Assembly (NCBI RefSeq): GCF_020859565.1
Contig: NZ_JAJHUO010000042.1
Location: forward strand, 1 to 64,000
DNA length: 64,000 nucleotides
Direction of reading: 5' to 3'
Source: Saccharothrix luteola
GTDB lineage: Bacteria > Actinomycetota > Actinomycetes > Mycobacteriales > Pseudonocardiaceae
The notes below the pieces were generated by a model. That model made no database searches, had not been told where the DNA came from, and worked only from the letters and a program-made list of their open reading frames with translations. Each line of letters begins with the position of its first letter. Position 1 is the stretch's first letter. Shown here piece by piece: positions 1 through 7,886 of the stretch. Made by a program: the position numbers and the translations under genes.

Positions 1-275
1 TAATGACACCGGTCCCGACACAGACGCGTCAACGGGATGAAGGCGTTACGGCTGTAGGTCACCACCCCCGCACGACCCTCCGCCAGCAGGTGCGCATCAC
101 GCACCCCACCCGCCGCCTGAAGCAACGCCTCCAGATCATCACCACGGGCGTGCAACAGCACCGCGGCCTCGGTCACGTCCAACACCGCACCATCAGCAGC
201 ACGGCGCAACGCACGTCGCATCGACGACCCACTGGGCGTCGGATCCGGCGGGGCGATCGAGATGTCCACAGCCAC
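1..275 (-). CDS. fbiC: FbiC, N-terminal fragment (F420 biosynthesis)
   Basis: This is the first 91 codons of a minus-strand gene that runs off the left edge. The last visible residues read CRDRCHY (Cys86 to the partial Tyr92), the start of the radical-SAM CxxxCxYC motif of the CofG half of FbiC. FbiC is the actinobacterial fusion of CofG and CofH that makes the deazaflavin FO, precursor of coenzyme F420. The stretch before it (residues about 20-80, helical and Ala-rich) fits the FbiC N-terminus. I chose GTG at 275; GTG at 269 is also possible and no clear ribosome binding site decides it. Identification rests on the motif and its context from memory of the family; only about a tenth of the protein is visible. 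Confidence 0.8.
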   Translation of the reverse strand, partial: MAVDISIAPPDPTPSGSSMRRALRRAADGAVLDVTEAAVLLHARGDDLEALLQAAGGVRDAHLLAEGRAGVVTYSRNAFIPLTRLCRDRCH

Positions 276-343
276 GACAACGACACTAGTGGCGGAGATT
301 CCTGATCACGTTCAGTGTGATGTCCACCACGAAGCGCAATCGG

Positions 344-2020
344 TCACCGGACCGGCGCCCTCCCGGCGACGAGGAGCTCGGTGTTGCGGTCGGTCGGGGT
401 GCCGACGGCGTTCGCGTTGGCGTGCGGGTCGTTGAACGCGAACTCACGGGCCAGCGACGCGAGGCCGCGCGGCGAGAAGTCGTCGTAGTCGGCCTGGTAG
501 GGCGCGTCACCCTCGACGAGGGTCGTGAACAGGGACAACGTGCCGTCGCCGTTGTCGGCCAGCTCGATGATCCGGGCGTGCTGCGGGTGGTCGACGTGCG
601 CGGCGGTGTTGATCTCCCAGAACGCCCGCTCGCCCGTGCCGTGCGGGACGATCCGGTTCTCGTGGGTGTGGCCGTTGACCCAGGCGACGACGTTCGGGAA
701 CCGGCCGAGGAGGTCGACGAGCGCCTTGCCGTCCAGCCTCGGGTCGAGCGGGCGGCGGCGGTCGGGCAGGACGTTGCCCATGGTCCAGCTGGTGTGGTGG
801 CTGAACAGGATGAACAGCTCGTCGGTGACGTCCTGGCGGTGCGGGAAGCCGAGCACGTCGTAGTAGCGGGAGCTGCCGCGCTTGAGGGTGCGTTCCAGCC
901 AGAGGTACTGGTGCAGGCCGATCGAGCCGTCGGCGAAGCCCGCGGTGGTCGTGGTGTCGAGGCTGACGCCGGTGACGCCGGGCGCGATCGGGAACGTGTA
1001 GAAGACGTCCACGCCGTCGGCGTTGTCGTCGGTGAAGCCGTGGCCGTGCGGGCCGGGGCCGGTGTGGCGCGGGTCGAGGTGCGCCTGGACGAACTCGGCG
1101 GTGGTGAACGGCCGGCGGCGCGCGTCCGGGGTGACCGTGCGGACCAGGCCGCCCTCGGCGACGACGGCTGCCGCGTCCAGCACGTGGGCGGGGTCGGTCA
1201 TGGCCTTGACGAGCCGCTGCACCTGGCCGTCCGCGAAGCCCATGATCTTGCGGTTCGAGGTGTAGAGGCCGTCGACGATCGGGATGCCGTCGGGCAGCGT
1301 GCCGACCACGCTGTCGTCGTGGTTGCCGAACGTGCAGTACCACGGGATGCGCAGGCCGGGGCTGTCGAACGGGCGGATGGCGGCGTCGAGCAGGCCGGGC
1401 AGGTGCGGGAAGCCCTTGGCCTGGTAGTCGTCGAGGAGGGTGGAGTGCGGGTTCCAGTAGGTCTTCACGCCGGAGTCCTGCACGCCTTCGTAGCGGGTGG
1501 GGTCGCCGGTGTTGGCGGTGATCCGGCCGCCGTTGAGGACGGTGAGGAACCAGTCGAGCTCGATCAGCTCGTGGTTGTCGGTGTTGTCGCCCGTGGTCAT
1601 CATGAAGTCGATCGGGCGGTTGGTGAACGGCCCGGTGCGGATCGAGTTGATCCGCTGGACCAGCGCCGTCGACGTGTGCTGGGCCAGCGTCTCGTGGGCG
1701 CGGAAGGCGCCGGCGCCCAGCAACGGGTGGGTGTACTCGAAGCGGGCGGGGCTCTGCGCGTCGACCATGTGCATGTCGGTGAACTGGACGAAGCAGGCCA
1801 GTGGCGTGCGCCGATCCGCTCGTCCCGCGCCGGGCGTCGCCAGGTCGGACCGCACCACCACCGGCCACCCCTGTCCCGCCTGCAACCTCCGGTACCCCGT
1901 GCCGCCGACCGCCGTGGCCGCCGCGTCCAGCGTCGTGCCGGTGGTCGCCGCCCAAGCGGGCCCACCCCACGACAACGCCGCACCCGTCGCCTGCAAGAAA
2001 CGCCGCCGGCTGATCCCCAT
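344..2020 (-). CDS. secreted TIGR03767-type metallophosphoesterase
   Basis: A 558-residue calcineurin-like phosphoesterase exported through the Tat pathway. The N-terminus has a twin-arginine signal (SRRRFLQ, residues 4-10) and an Ala-rich h-region. Metal-site motifs are all present: D-x-H in FTDMHMVD (about 80-87), GDNTDN (144-149), GNHD (232-235), a later FSHH and a C-terminal GHTHEN. Length and motif spacing fit the family I know as TIGR03767 (PPA1498 type). The ATG at 2020 is chosen because GGGAG lies 8 bp upstream; an in-frame ATG at 2059 would put residues before the Tat signal. It would hydrolyse phosphoesters outside the cytoplasm; the substrate is unknown. A possible Pho-box-like repeat lies just upstream. 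Confidence 0.88.
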   Translation of the reverse strand: MGISRRRFLQATGAALSWGGPAWAATTGTTLDAAATAVGGTGYRRLQAGQGWPVVVRSDLATPGAGRADRRTPLACFVQFTDMHMVDAQSPARFEYTHPLLGAGAFRAHETLAQHTSTALVQRINSIRTGPFTNRPIDFMMTTGDNTDNHELIELDWFLTVLNGGRITANTGDPTRYEGVQDSGVKTYWNPHSTLLDDYQAKGFPHLPGLLDAAIRPFDSPGLRIPWYCTFGNHDDSVVGTLPDGIPIVDGLYTSNRKIMGFADGQVQRLVKAMTDPAHVLDAAAVVAEGGLVRTVTPDARRRPFTTAEFVQAHLDPRHTGPGPHGHGFTDDNADGVDVFYTFPIAPGVTGVSLDTTTTAGFADGSIGLHQYLWLERTLKRGSSRYYDVLGFPHRQDVTDELFILFSHHTSWTMGNVLPDRRRPLDPRLDGKALVDLLGRFPNVVAWVNGHTHENRIVPHGTGERAFWEINTAAHVDHPQHARIIELADNGDGTLSLFTTLVEGDAPYQADYDDFSPRGLASLAREFAFNDPHANANAVGTPTDRNTELLVAGRAPVR

Positions 2021-2152
2021 CGAACACTCCCGCGTCTCGGTTAGGTGAAAAGTTCTCACGAACCGGGGAGCGGGTCACGAACTCGGGGTGAAGTGCGGCC
2101 GAACGAGCGAAGTCGAACGTCGTGTTGACCGATTCCGTTGCGGTGCAACGAA

Positions 2153-2532
2153 TCACCCTGACGACGGCCACCCGTCGAGCCGCCGGAACTGGCGCGGGTA
2201 CCGCTCACAGCGGTCGCCGAAGTCGTCCGATCGCGGACTTCCGGTCAACCGGGTCCGCTCGACCACCTGGACCGGATCGGTCACCGGGGGCACGAGCATC
2301 CTGATGTCCTCGTCCCGGAACTCACCGCCGGCGCACTCGGCGAGCGCGGCCGGACCACCTGCGCCGCCAACTCCGGCCGGGTCAACCGCCGATCTTCTCC
2401 GACCCGCCGGCCCTCCTGATACCGACGCCCGCCGAACACCACGACCTCCGGCTCGCTCGACAGTGCGAGCAACTCGGCCAAGAACCGCTCGGCCGCCGCC
2501 ACGAGGACGTCCAGCCGTACCGGCTGGGGCAT
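2153..2532 (-). pseudogene. frameshifted hypothetical gene
   Basis: Read on the minus strand, an ATG at 2532 opens a frame with strongly GC-rich third positions for about 62 codons (ending ...RPELAAQVVR). Near 2345 the coding signal moves to another frame and continues with equally high GC3 to a TGA at 2153-2155 (ALAECAGGEFRDEDIRMLV...). Restoring one base at the junction would give a single protein of about 126 residues. The unshifted frame instead runs to a stop at 2281 with a Ser/Pro-rich tail of poor coding character. I do not recognise the family. It may be a real decayed gene next to the MntA-HepT insertion, or a single-base sequencing error. Confidence 0.45.
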
Positions 2533-2565
2533 GGTCGCCCCGAGATCAACGGACACCGACCGATG

Positions 2566-2693
2566 CGGGAGCGTGGTCGGACCAGCGCTCGGCGTAGGTG
2601 GCGGCCCGCTCGACCACGGCCGTGCGGGCGGTAGCGGCCAGGGCTGCCGTTGCGACCTGGAGATCGATCCGCAGCGGATGCGCGTTGTCGAAC
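2566..2693 (-). pseudogene. displaced fragment of the xthA 3' end
   Basis: Positions 2566-2672 match 3409-3515 inside xthA with one mismatch in 107 bp, and weaker similarity continues to about 2693. Translated on the minus strand it gives the exonuclease III C-terminal segment RIDLQVATAALAATARTA..SDHAP, with no start and with different residues on both sides. It begins 3 bp beyond the hepT stop codon. The intact xthA plus this fragment therefore bracket mntA-hepT as direct repeats. Confidence 0.85.
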
Positions 2694-2696
2694 TCG

Positions 2697-3044
2697 TCAG
2701 TCGCCCGCCTGATCGAGCAGTCGGCGAAGCACCTGGTCCAACGCGGGCACCTTGTCGATGAGCGTCTGCCACACCAAAGCATCATCGACCGAGGCGTACC
2801 CGTGGATCAGGATGTTGCGGAACGCGACGATCCGGTTGACGTCCGGGATGGCCGACGCGAGTTCGGCATCAACCTTGCGAAGCTGGTTCAGGGCTTCACC
2901 GATGATCTCGAACTGCCGCTCGACCGCCGACCTCAGCATGGCGTCCGCCTCGTAATCCGTGAACGACTTGCCCGCACCGAACTGCCTCAGCAGCTCGACG
3001 GCCTGCAACGCGTCCCAGAGGTAGGCACGAGGGTCAGGCCGCAT
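2697..3044 (-). CDS. hepT: HepT-like ribonuclease toxin
   Basis: A 115-residue all-helical HEPN protein of the HepT/DUF86 family. The catalytic signature Rx4HxY is present as R76-NILI-H81-G-Y83. In characterised MntA-HepT pairs HepT is an RNase toxin and is silenced when MntA AMPylates the tyrosine of this motif. The start (ATG 3044) lies inside the last codons of mntA (11 bp overlap), so the two are translationally coupled with the antitoxin first. Length is normal for the family. The stop codon abuts a displaced xthA fragment, which marks the end of an inserted module. Confidence 0.9.
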   Translation of the reverse strand: MRPDPRAYLWDALQAVELLRQFGAGKSFTDYEADAMLRSAVERQFEIIGEALNQLRKVDAELASAIPDVNRIVAFRNILIHGYASVDDALVWQTLIDKVPALDQVLRRLLDQAGD

Positions 3045-3351
3045 ACAACTGTTCCCGGGTCTCCATCACGCGCTGCCGGAAGTAGGGATTGCGGATGCTG
3101 GAACCGCTCACGAGATCGACCGGGCGGTCAAAGATCCGCTCCAGCCCCTCCTTCAAGGCGAAGTAGCTGCCGAAGTAGTCGAAGCCCGGACCGGCGTCGA
3201 ACTCCACGAGGATGTCCACGTCGCTGGACACCACGTCGAACGAGTCACCGACAGCGGACCCGAACACGTCGAGCCGGCGAACGCCCAACGCGCGGCACAG
3301 GTCCTCGACCTCGGACAACCTGGCCGTGATGATCTCGTGCACGGAGGTCAC
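3034..3351 (-). CDS. mntA: MntA-like minimal nucleotidyltransferase antitoxin
   Basis: A 105-residue minimal nucleotidyltransferase. The metal and nucleotide site is visible as G31-S32 followed by D44-V-D46 and a third acidic residue in RPVDLVSG (about residue 76). Paired with HepT it would transfer AMP groups to the toxin's tyrosine. The gene begins only 7 bp past the xthA stop codon and overlaps hepT by 11 bp, so it probably depends on xthA read-through or a promoter inside xthA. The GS-to-DxD spacing is 11 residues. Confidence 0.9.
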   Translation of the reverse strand: MTSVHEIITARLSEVEDLCRALGVRRLDVFGSAVGDSFDVVSSDVDILVEFDAGPGFDYFGSYFALKEGLERIFDRPVDLVSGSSIRNPYFRQRVMETREQLYAA

Positions 3352-3358
3352 CTCCCGC

Positions 3359-4183
3359 TCACGATTGTGCCTGATCCTCGACCTTGGGCCAGTCGAAGCT
3401 CACCGTCACGGGAGCGTGGTCGGACCAGCGCTCGGCGTAGGTGGCGGCCCGCTCGACCGCGGCCGTGCGGGCGGTAGCGGCCAGGGCTGCCGTTGCGACC
3501 TGGAGATCGATCCGCCAGCCGGAGTCGTTGTCGAACGCCTTCCCCCGGTACGACCACCACGTGTACGGGCCCGCCACGTCCGGGTGCAGGGAGCGGACCA
3601 CGTCGACGTAGCCCGCCTCGCCGTACACGCGGTCCATCCAGGCGCGCTCCTCCGGCAGGAAGCCGGACGACTTCTGGTTCGTCTTCCACGCCTTCAGGTC
3701 CTCGGCCCGGTGCGCGATGTTCCAGTCGCCGCACACCAGCACCTCGCGCCCGTCGGCGGCGGCCTTGTCGCGCAGTTCCACCAGGTACGGCAGGAACGCC
3801 GCCAGGAACCGGTCCTTCTCGTCCTGCCTCGGCGTGCCGACGTCACCGCTCGGCAGGTACAGCGACGCCACGACCACGTCGGCCAGCTCGACCTCGACGT
3901 ACCGGCCCGAGTGCTCGAACTCCGCCACCCCGAACCCGATCCGCACGGCCTGCGGCGCCTCGCGCGTCAGCACGGCGACCCCGTTGCGGCCCTTGACCTC
4001 GGAGTACGCGTGCGCGACGTGCCAACCCTCCGGCGAGCGCACCTCGTCCGCCAACTGCCCCGGCTCGGCGCGCACCTCCTGCAGGCACACGACATCGGCC
4101 GCCGTCGCGGCCAGCCACTCGAGGTAGCCCTTCTTCGCGGCGGCACGCAGCCCGTTGACGTTGATCGAGGAGACGGTCAGCAC
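3359..4183 (-). CDS. xthA: exodeoxyribonuclease III
   Basis: A 274-residue EEP-fold nuclease of the ExoIII/AP endonuclease family for abasic-site repair. Motifs in order: SINVNGLRA at the N-terminus, CLQEVR with the metal-binding Glu, SGRYVEV, SLYLPSGD, CGDWNIAH, TWWSYRG, and the C-terminal SDHAP catalytic Asp-His pair. The length is normal. Its last third (3410-3537) is the intact copy of the sequence duplicated beyond hepT. The C-terminal 15 residues after SDHAP (..WPKVEDQAQS) differ from the displaced copy, so this 3' end could have been brought in together with mntA-hepT. ATG start at 4183, with a small gene 9 bp upstream. Confidence 0.93.
   Translation of the reverse strand: MLTVSSINVNGLRAAAKKGYLEWLAATAADVVCLQEVRAEPGQLADEVRSPEGWHVAHAYSEVKGRNGVAVLTREAPQAVRIGFGVAEFEHSGRYVEVELADVVVASLYLPSGDVGTPRQDEKDRFLAAFLPYLVELRDKAAADGREVLVCGDWNIAHRAEDLKAWKTNQKSSGFLPEERAWMDRVYGEAGYVDVVRSLHPDVAGPYTWWSYRGKAFDNDSGWRIDLQVATAALAATARTAAVERAATYAERWSDHAPVTVSFDWPKVEDQAQS
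3410..3537 (+). repeat. direct repeat, intact copy inside xthA
   Basis: This copy matches 2566-2693. The first 107 bp differ at one position (G here, A in the other copy), followed by a degenerate 20 bp. Both copies have the same orientation and their starts are 844 bp apart, bracketing mntA-hepT. The near identity includes third-codon positions, so the duplication is recent or maintained by recombination. Confidence 0.9.
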
Positions 4184-4192
4184 CCGGGCAGC

Positions 4193-4411
4193 CTAACCGC
4201 GATCCGCGACCGCCCAGCCGTGCGGGTACTCGGCGCCGCAGCCCGTGCACGACGCGGTCAGGCCCCACATCAGCACCAACGGGCTGCTGCCCTCCGGCGA
4301 CGGCACCCCCGCCATCTCGTGCCCGTCCACCACGGACCGCAGACCGGGCCACTCCGGCTCGCACGCGCACGTCACCACGCCACGCCGGAACGAACGCCAC
4401 TTGAAGAACAT
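4193..4411 (-). CDS. small hypothetical Cys-containing protein
   Basis: A 72-residue protein. It opens FFKWRSFRRG, has a Cys pair (TCACEP) and a second pair near the C-terminus (SCTGCGAEYPHGW), so four cysteines and a histidine could bind a metal. It lies 9 bp upstream of xthA on the same strand and 12 bp downstream of the SH3b gene, in a compact minus-strand run. I do not recognise a named family. Third-position GC is high and the spacing to both neighbours supports a real gene. Confidence 0.7.
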   Translation of the reverse strand: MFFKWRSFRRGVVTCACEPEWPGLRSVVDGHEMAGVPSPEGSSPLVLMWGLTASCTGCGAEYPHGWAVADRG

Positions 4412-4423
4412 CCGCCCATCACA

Positions 4424-4738
4424 TCACGTGCAGCCGCTGTCCGAGGTGGGTGTCACGAACTCGGCCTTCACCCACCGCCCGTCCGACAGCAGCCGGAAGC
4501 CGTTCTCGACCCTCGCCTCCGCCCGCACCACCGCGTCACGCGGCATGGTCGCCACGATCGGCTGGGTGTCGGCCGGCCCGGACCGCACGTTGAGGACGTC
4601 GGCGATCACCGTCACCTTGCACTCGCGCGCGGCGGTCTCGTCCACCCCGAGCTTCTTGCCCTCGTTGGCGACGTACATCAACCCCGCCGCCGCGAGCACA
4701 CCGACGACGACCATGCCGCGCACCGGAATCCCGAACAT
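4424..4738 (-). CDS. membrane-anchored SH3b-domain protein
   Basis: A 104-residue protein with one N-terminal hydrophobic segment (MVVVGVLAAAGLMYVA, about residues 9-24) and then an SH3-like bacterial domain: VTVIADVLNVRSGPADTQP..VRAEAR..DGRWVKAEFV. SH3b domains usually bind peptidoglycan, so the domain should face outward. The start is ATG 4738 because GGAGG sits 5 bp upstream; a longer reading from 4822 has no such signal. It is the first gene of the run leading into xthA. Confidence 0.8.
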   Translation of the reverse strand: MFGIPVRGMVVVGVLAAAGLMYVANEGKKLGVDETAARECKVTVIADVLNVRSGPADTQPIVATMPRDAVVRAEARVENGFRLLSDGRWVKAEFVTPTSDSGCT

Positions 4739-4895
4739 CACGCCTCCCGACACCTCTGCCGAAGTGCAGATATAGCGCGAGCCGGTGGGCCGCGGGCCGG
4801 TCGGCGGCGCATTCCACCCCACCGGGGAACCGGACGGGTGACGCCATCACGGAAACGGCACCGGAACGGTGCCCGGGGCAGCCCCGGGACGGAAA

Positions 4896-4921
4896 AGGGG
4901 ACCGCCCGGAGGCGGTCCCCT
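4896..4921 (-). terminator. rho-independent terminator of icd
   Basis: AGGGGACCGCC (4896-4906) pairs perfectly with GGCGGTCCCCT (4911-4921) around a 4-base loop. On the minus strand the stem is followed by TTTT. It lies 25 bp beyond the icd stop. A second GC hairpin (CCCGGGGC/GCCCCGGG, about 4871-4888) follows it. Confidence 0.88.
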
Positions 4922-4946
4922 GATCGTGCGAGCCGAAGGGCAGGCG

Positions 4947-6167
4947 TCAGCCGGCCATCTTCTTCTGCAGGTTCTCGTCCAGCGTGCCGAGGAAGTCCTC
5001 GGTGGTCAGCCACTCCTGGTCCGCGCCGACGAGCACGGCGAGGTCCTTGGTCATCCGGCCGCTCTCGACGGTCTCCACGATGACCTGCTCCAGCGTCTCC
5101 GCGAAGCCCGTCACCTCGGGGGTGCCGTCCAGCTTGCCGCGGTGCTTGAGGCCACCGGTCCACGCGAAGATCGACGCGATCGGGTTGGTGGACGTCGGCT
5201 TGCCCGCCTGGTGCTGGCGGTAGTGCCGGGTCACCGTGCCGTGCGCGGCCTCGGCCTCGACGGTCTTGCCGTCCGGCGTCATCAGCACCGACGTCATCAG
5301 GCCCAGCGAGCCGAAGCCCTGCGCGACCGTGTCGGACTGCACGTCGCCGTCGTAGTTCTTGCACGCCCAGACGTAGCCGCCCTCCCACTTCATCGCGGCG
5401 GCCACCATGTCGTCGATCAGGCGGTGCTCGTAGGTGAGGCCCGCCGCGTCGAACTGCGCCTTGAACTCGTCCTCGAACACCTGCTGGAAGATGTCCTTGA
5501 AGGCGCCGTCGTACGCCTTGAGGATGGTGTTCTTGGTCGACATGTACACCGGGTAGTTGCGCTGCAACCCGTACGAGAACGAGGCGCGCGCGAAGTCCTC
5601 GATGGACTTGTTGAAGTTGTACATGCCCATGGCCACGCCGCCGTCGGGGCCGTAGTTGGCCACCACGTGCTTGATCGGCTCGGAGCCGTCCTCGGGCGTG
5701 AACGTGATGGTCAGCTCACCCGCGCCGGGGACCTTGAAGTTGGTCGCCTTGTACTGGTCGCCGTGCGCGTGACGGCCGATGATGATCGGCTTCGTCCAGC
5801 CCGGCACCAGCCGCGGGATGTTCGAGATGATGATCGGCTCGCGGAACACCACGCCGCCGAGGATGTTGCGGATCGTGCCGTTCGGCGAGACCCACATCTT
5901 CTTCAGGCCGAACTCCTCCACCCGCGCCTCGTCGGGCGTGATGGTGGCGCACTTGACGCCCACGCCGTGCTTCTTGATGGCGTGCGCGGAGTCGATGGTG
6001 ACCTGGTCGTCGGTGGCGTCCCGGTGCTCGATGCCCAGGTCGTAGTACTCGAGGTTGACGTCCAGGTACGGGTGGATCAGCTTGTCCTTGATGAACTGCC
6101 AGATGATCCGCGTCATCTCGTCGCCGTCGAGTTCGACGACGGTCCCCTGAACCTTGATCTTGCCCAT
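4947..6167 (-). CDS. icd: NADP-dependent isocitrate dehydrogenase
   Basis: A 406-residue enzyme that oxidatively decarboxylates isocitrate to 2-oxoglutarate in the TCA cycle, of the homodimeric, eukaryote-like NADP-IDH subfamily. Visible motifs include ELDGDEMTRIIW at the N-terminus, the substrate loop SPNGTIRN, the metal-binding region DDMVAAAMKWEGGYVWACKNYDGDVQSD, and the NADP-site stretch EAAHGTVTRHYR..PTSTNPIASIFAW. The start is ATG 6167 (MGKIKVQG); a GAGAGGAG element lies about 12 bp upstream. The frame stays open far upstream only because of shadow coding. It is monocistronic, with a strong terminator downstream. Confidence 0.95.
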   Translation of the reverse strand: MGKIKVQGTVVELDGDEMTRIIWQFIKDKLIHPYLDVNLEYYDLGIEHRDATDDQVTIDSAHAIKKHGVGVKCATITPDEARVEEFGLKKMWVSPNGTIRNILGGVVFREPIIISNIPRLVPGWTKPIIIGRHAHGDQYKATNFKVPGAGELTITFTPEDGSEPIKHVVANYGPDGGVAMGMYNFNKSIEDFARASFSYGLQRNYPVYMSTKNTILKAYDGAFKDIFQQVFEDEFKAQFDAAGLTYEHRLIDDMVAAAMKWEGGYVWACKNYDGDVQSDTVAQGFGSLGLMTSVLMTPDGKTVEAEAAHGTVTRHYRQHQAGKPTSTNPIASIFAWTGGLKHRGKLDGTPEVTGFAETLEQVIVETVESGRMTKDLAVLVGADQEWLTTEDFLGTLDENLQKKMAG

Positions 6168-6449
6168 ACTCAGGGCGCTCCTCTCGCGACAATGCAAGCA
6201 AGACAAGCGTACTGCTATGTCGGGTTGCTTGCGTCCATCCGGGCGGAAAAAGGGAACGGCGTCACATCTGCGCCGAGGCCGTGACCGCCGGTGGCACGTG
6301 TGGTCTCCGGCCAATACAACCAGCCGCGCCGACGGGCCGCCGCACGGGGACGACCCGAGCCGAGGTTCGAACACGCGTTCGCGGAATGCGCCCTCCACAC
6401 GCCCACGCCCCGCTAACCTCGACCCGTACGAGTGATCAAGGGGGCAGCG

Positions 6450-7256
6450 TTGTCGACGGGTCCGACCCACGCCATGAGCGGTCTGCTGGCCTGGGCGGCG
6501 GTGACCGCACTGGCCGAGAACCACCCCATCGGCCAGCTCACGCCCCAGAGCTGGGCGGTCGGCGCGGTGCTCGCCACCGGCGCCGCCCTGCTGCCCGACC
6601 TCGACCACCCGTCCTCGACGATCTCGCGCACGTTCGGGCCGGTCAGCGCGGGTGCGTCGGCCCTGATCAACACGATCAGCTCGTTCGTCTACCGCACGAC
6701 CCGCACCCGCAAGGACTCCAACCGCGACGGCGGGCACCGCGGCCTCACGCACACGCTGGCCTTCGCCCTGGCCGCCGCCGTCGGCACGACCGCCGTGGTC
6801 CAGCAGTCGCAGAAGTGGGCGCTGCCCGCGCTGATGTTCGTGTTCGCGGGCCTGGCCGTGCGCGGGATCATGAACGACTGGTGCCCGCAGAAGGACGCCC
6901 TGCTCATCACGGGCGTCTCGGCCGCCATCACGGTCGCGTGCGTGGCCTGGACGGCGCAGACGCCCGCCAGCGCGGCGGCGTGCGGGGTCGCGGTGGGCGT
7001 CGGGTGCTTCGCCCACTACCTCGGCGACGCGATCACCGAGCAGGGCTGCCCGATCCTGTGGCCGATCCCGCTGATGGGCAAGACCTGGTTCCCGGTCGCG
7101 CCGCCGAAGATCATGCGGATGAAGACCGGCGGCACGGTCGAGATGGCGATCGTCGGACCGCTGGTCACGATCCTGAGCGTCTGGCTGTCCGCCGCCGCGT
7201 TGCAGCAGGCGGGCGCGCTCCCGTTCCTCGAAAGTTTCGACCTGCTCCCCATCTGA
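6450..7256 (+). CDS. YdjM/DUF457-type membrane metal-dependent hydrolase
   Basis: A 268-residue polytopic protein of the LexA-binding/YdjM family of predicted membrane metal-dependent hydrolases. Polar motifs embedded between membrane segments are HAMSG near the N-terminus, LLPDLDHPSS, the GGHRGLTHT motif, and AHYLGDAITEQG. These His/Asp clusters are the expected metal site. About six hydrophobic segments are visible. I place the start at TTG 6450 because AAGGGGG lies 6 bp upstream; GTG 6432 is the alternative. It is divergent from icd across a 282-bp gap. The biochemical role of the family is not well established. Confidence 0.82.
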   Translation: MSTGPTHAMSGLLAWAAVTALAENHPIGQLTPQSWAVGAVLATGAALLPDLDHPSSTISRTFGPVSAGASALINTISSFVYRTTRTRKDSNRDGGHRGLTHTLAFALAAAVGTTAVVQQSQKWALPALMFVFAGLAVRGIMNDWCPQKDALLITGVSAAITVACVAWTAQTPASAAACGVAVGVGCFAHYLGDAITEQGCPILWPIPLMGKTWFPVAPPKIMRMKTGGTVEMAIVGPLVTILSVWLSAAALQQAGALPFLESFDLLPI

Positions 7257-7356
7257 TTTTCAGATAACGGCCATTCGGCGGCTACCACTTCATCACCCGA
7301 ACGGACTAGCCTCCTCCGAAATCCTGTCCCGCGCCGATCGCGTCGAGGAGGACTTC

Positions 7357-7401
7357 GTGCCCCACCCCACGCACGACAACGTTGTCGAGGCGGCCGGATG
7401 A
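7357..7401 (+). CDS. 14-residue leader mini-ORF
   Basis: A GTG at 7357 follows GAGGAGG by 5 bp, a much better ribosome binding site than that of the next gene. It encodes MPHPTHDNVVEAAG, and its TGA overlaps the ATG of the 7398 gene (ATGA). It may couple translation of the downstream gene. The alternative is a frameshift that detached the true N-terminus of that gene. Confidence 0.4.
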   Translation: MPHPTHDNVVEAAG

Positions 7402-7877
7402 CCACCTGGCTGGGCCTCAACGCCGGTCACGACGACCGGACGACCGCGGACGCCGTCGCGGTGTCGCTCTACGAAACGCTGCTGTTCCACGCCCAGCTCG
7501 TGTGCGTCCACGACGTGGAAGGGCGGCACGCGATGTCGTTCCGGCTCACCGAGGAGCCCTCGGAGAACACCGTGTCGACGCTGATCGAGCGCGGCTACGG
7601 CGTGGCGGTGCACAACGGCTCGCTGCAACGGCTCGCCGGGCCCGAGGAGCTGACCCGCGGCGCGCTGCGGGCGGCGTTGGCGCACCGCGACCGGCGGGAG
7701 GGCCGGGCGCTGCGGTTCCCCGGCCAGCGCACGCTGCGCGGCCGTTACGGGGTGTCGGACATCCTCGCGTTCAGCGCGATCGAGGAAGTCCTGCCGCACG
7801 GCACGAAGAGCGTGGACGCGCGCGGCGACCTGCAGCCCACGTTCGTCAACGGCAGGCTGGTGCTGGACTGCGGCTGA
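7398..7877 (+). CDS. hypothetical protein, 159 aa
   Basis: A soluble 159-residue protein beginning TTWLGLNAGHDDRTTAD with no signal peptide or membrane segment. I do not recognise the family. GC3 is strongly coding. Its ATG overlaps the stop of a 14-codon leader that carries the good ribosome binding site. It is convergent with a small Cys-rich gene that ends 10 bp away. No motif supports a function. Confidence 0.75.
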   Translation: MTTWLGLNAGHDDRTTADAVAVSLYETLLFHAQLVCVHDVEGRHAMSFRLTEEPSENTVSTLIERGYGVAVHNGSLQRLAGPEELTRGALRAALAHRDRREGRALRFPGQRTLRGRYGVSDILAFSAIEEVLPHGTKSVDARGDLQPTFVNGRLVLDCG

Positions 7878-7886
7878 GACCGGCCC

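Noticed and set aside
3..305. A plus-strand ORF at the left edge
   Set aside because: The minus strand encodes the recognisable FbiC N-terminus over the same bases.
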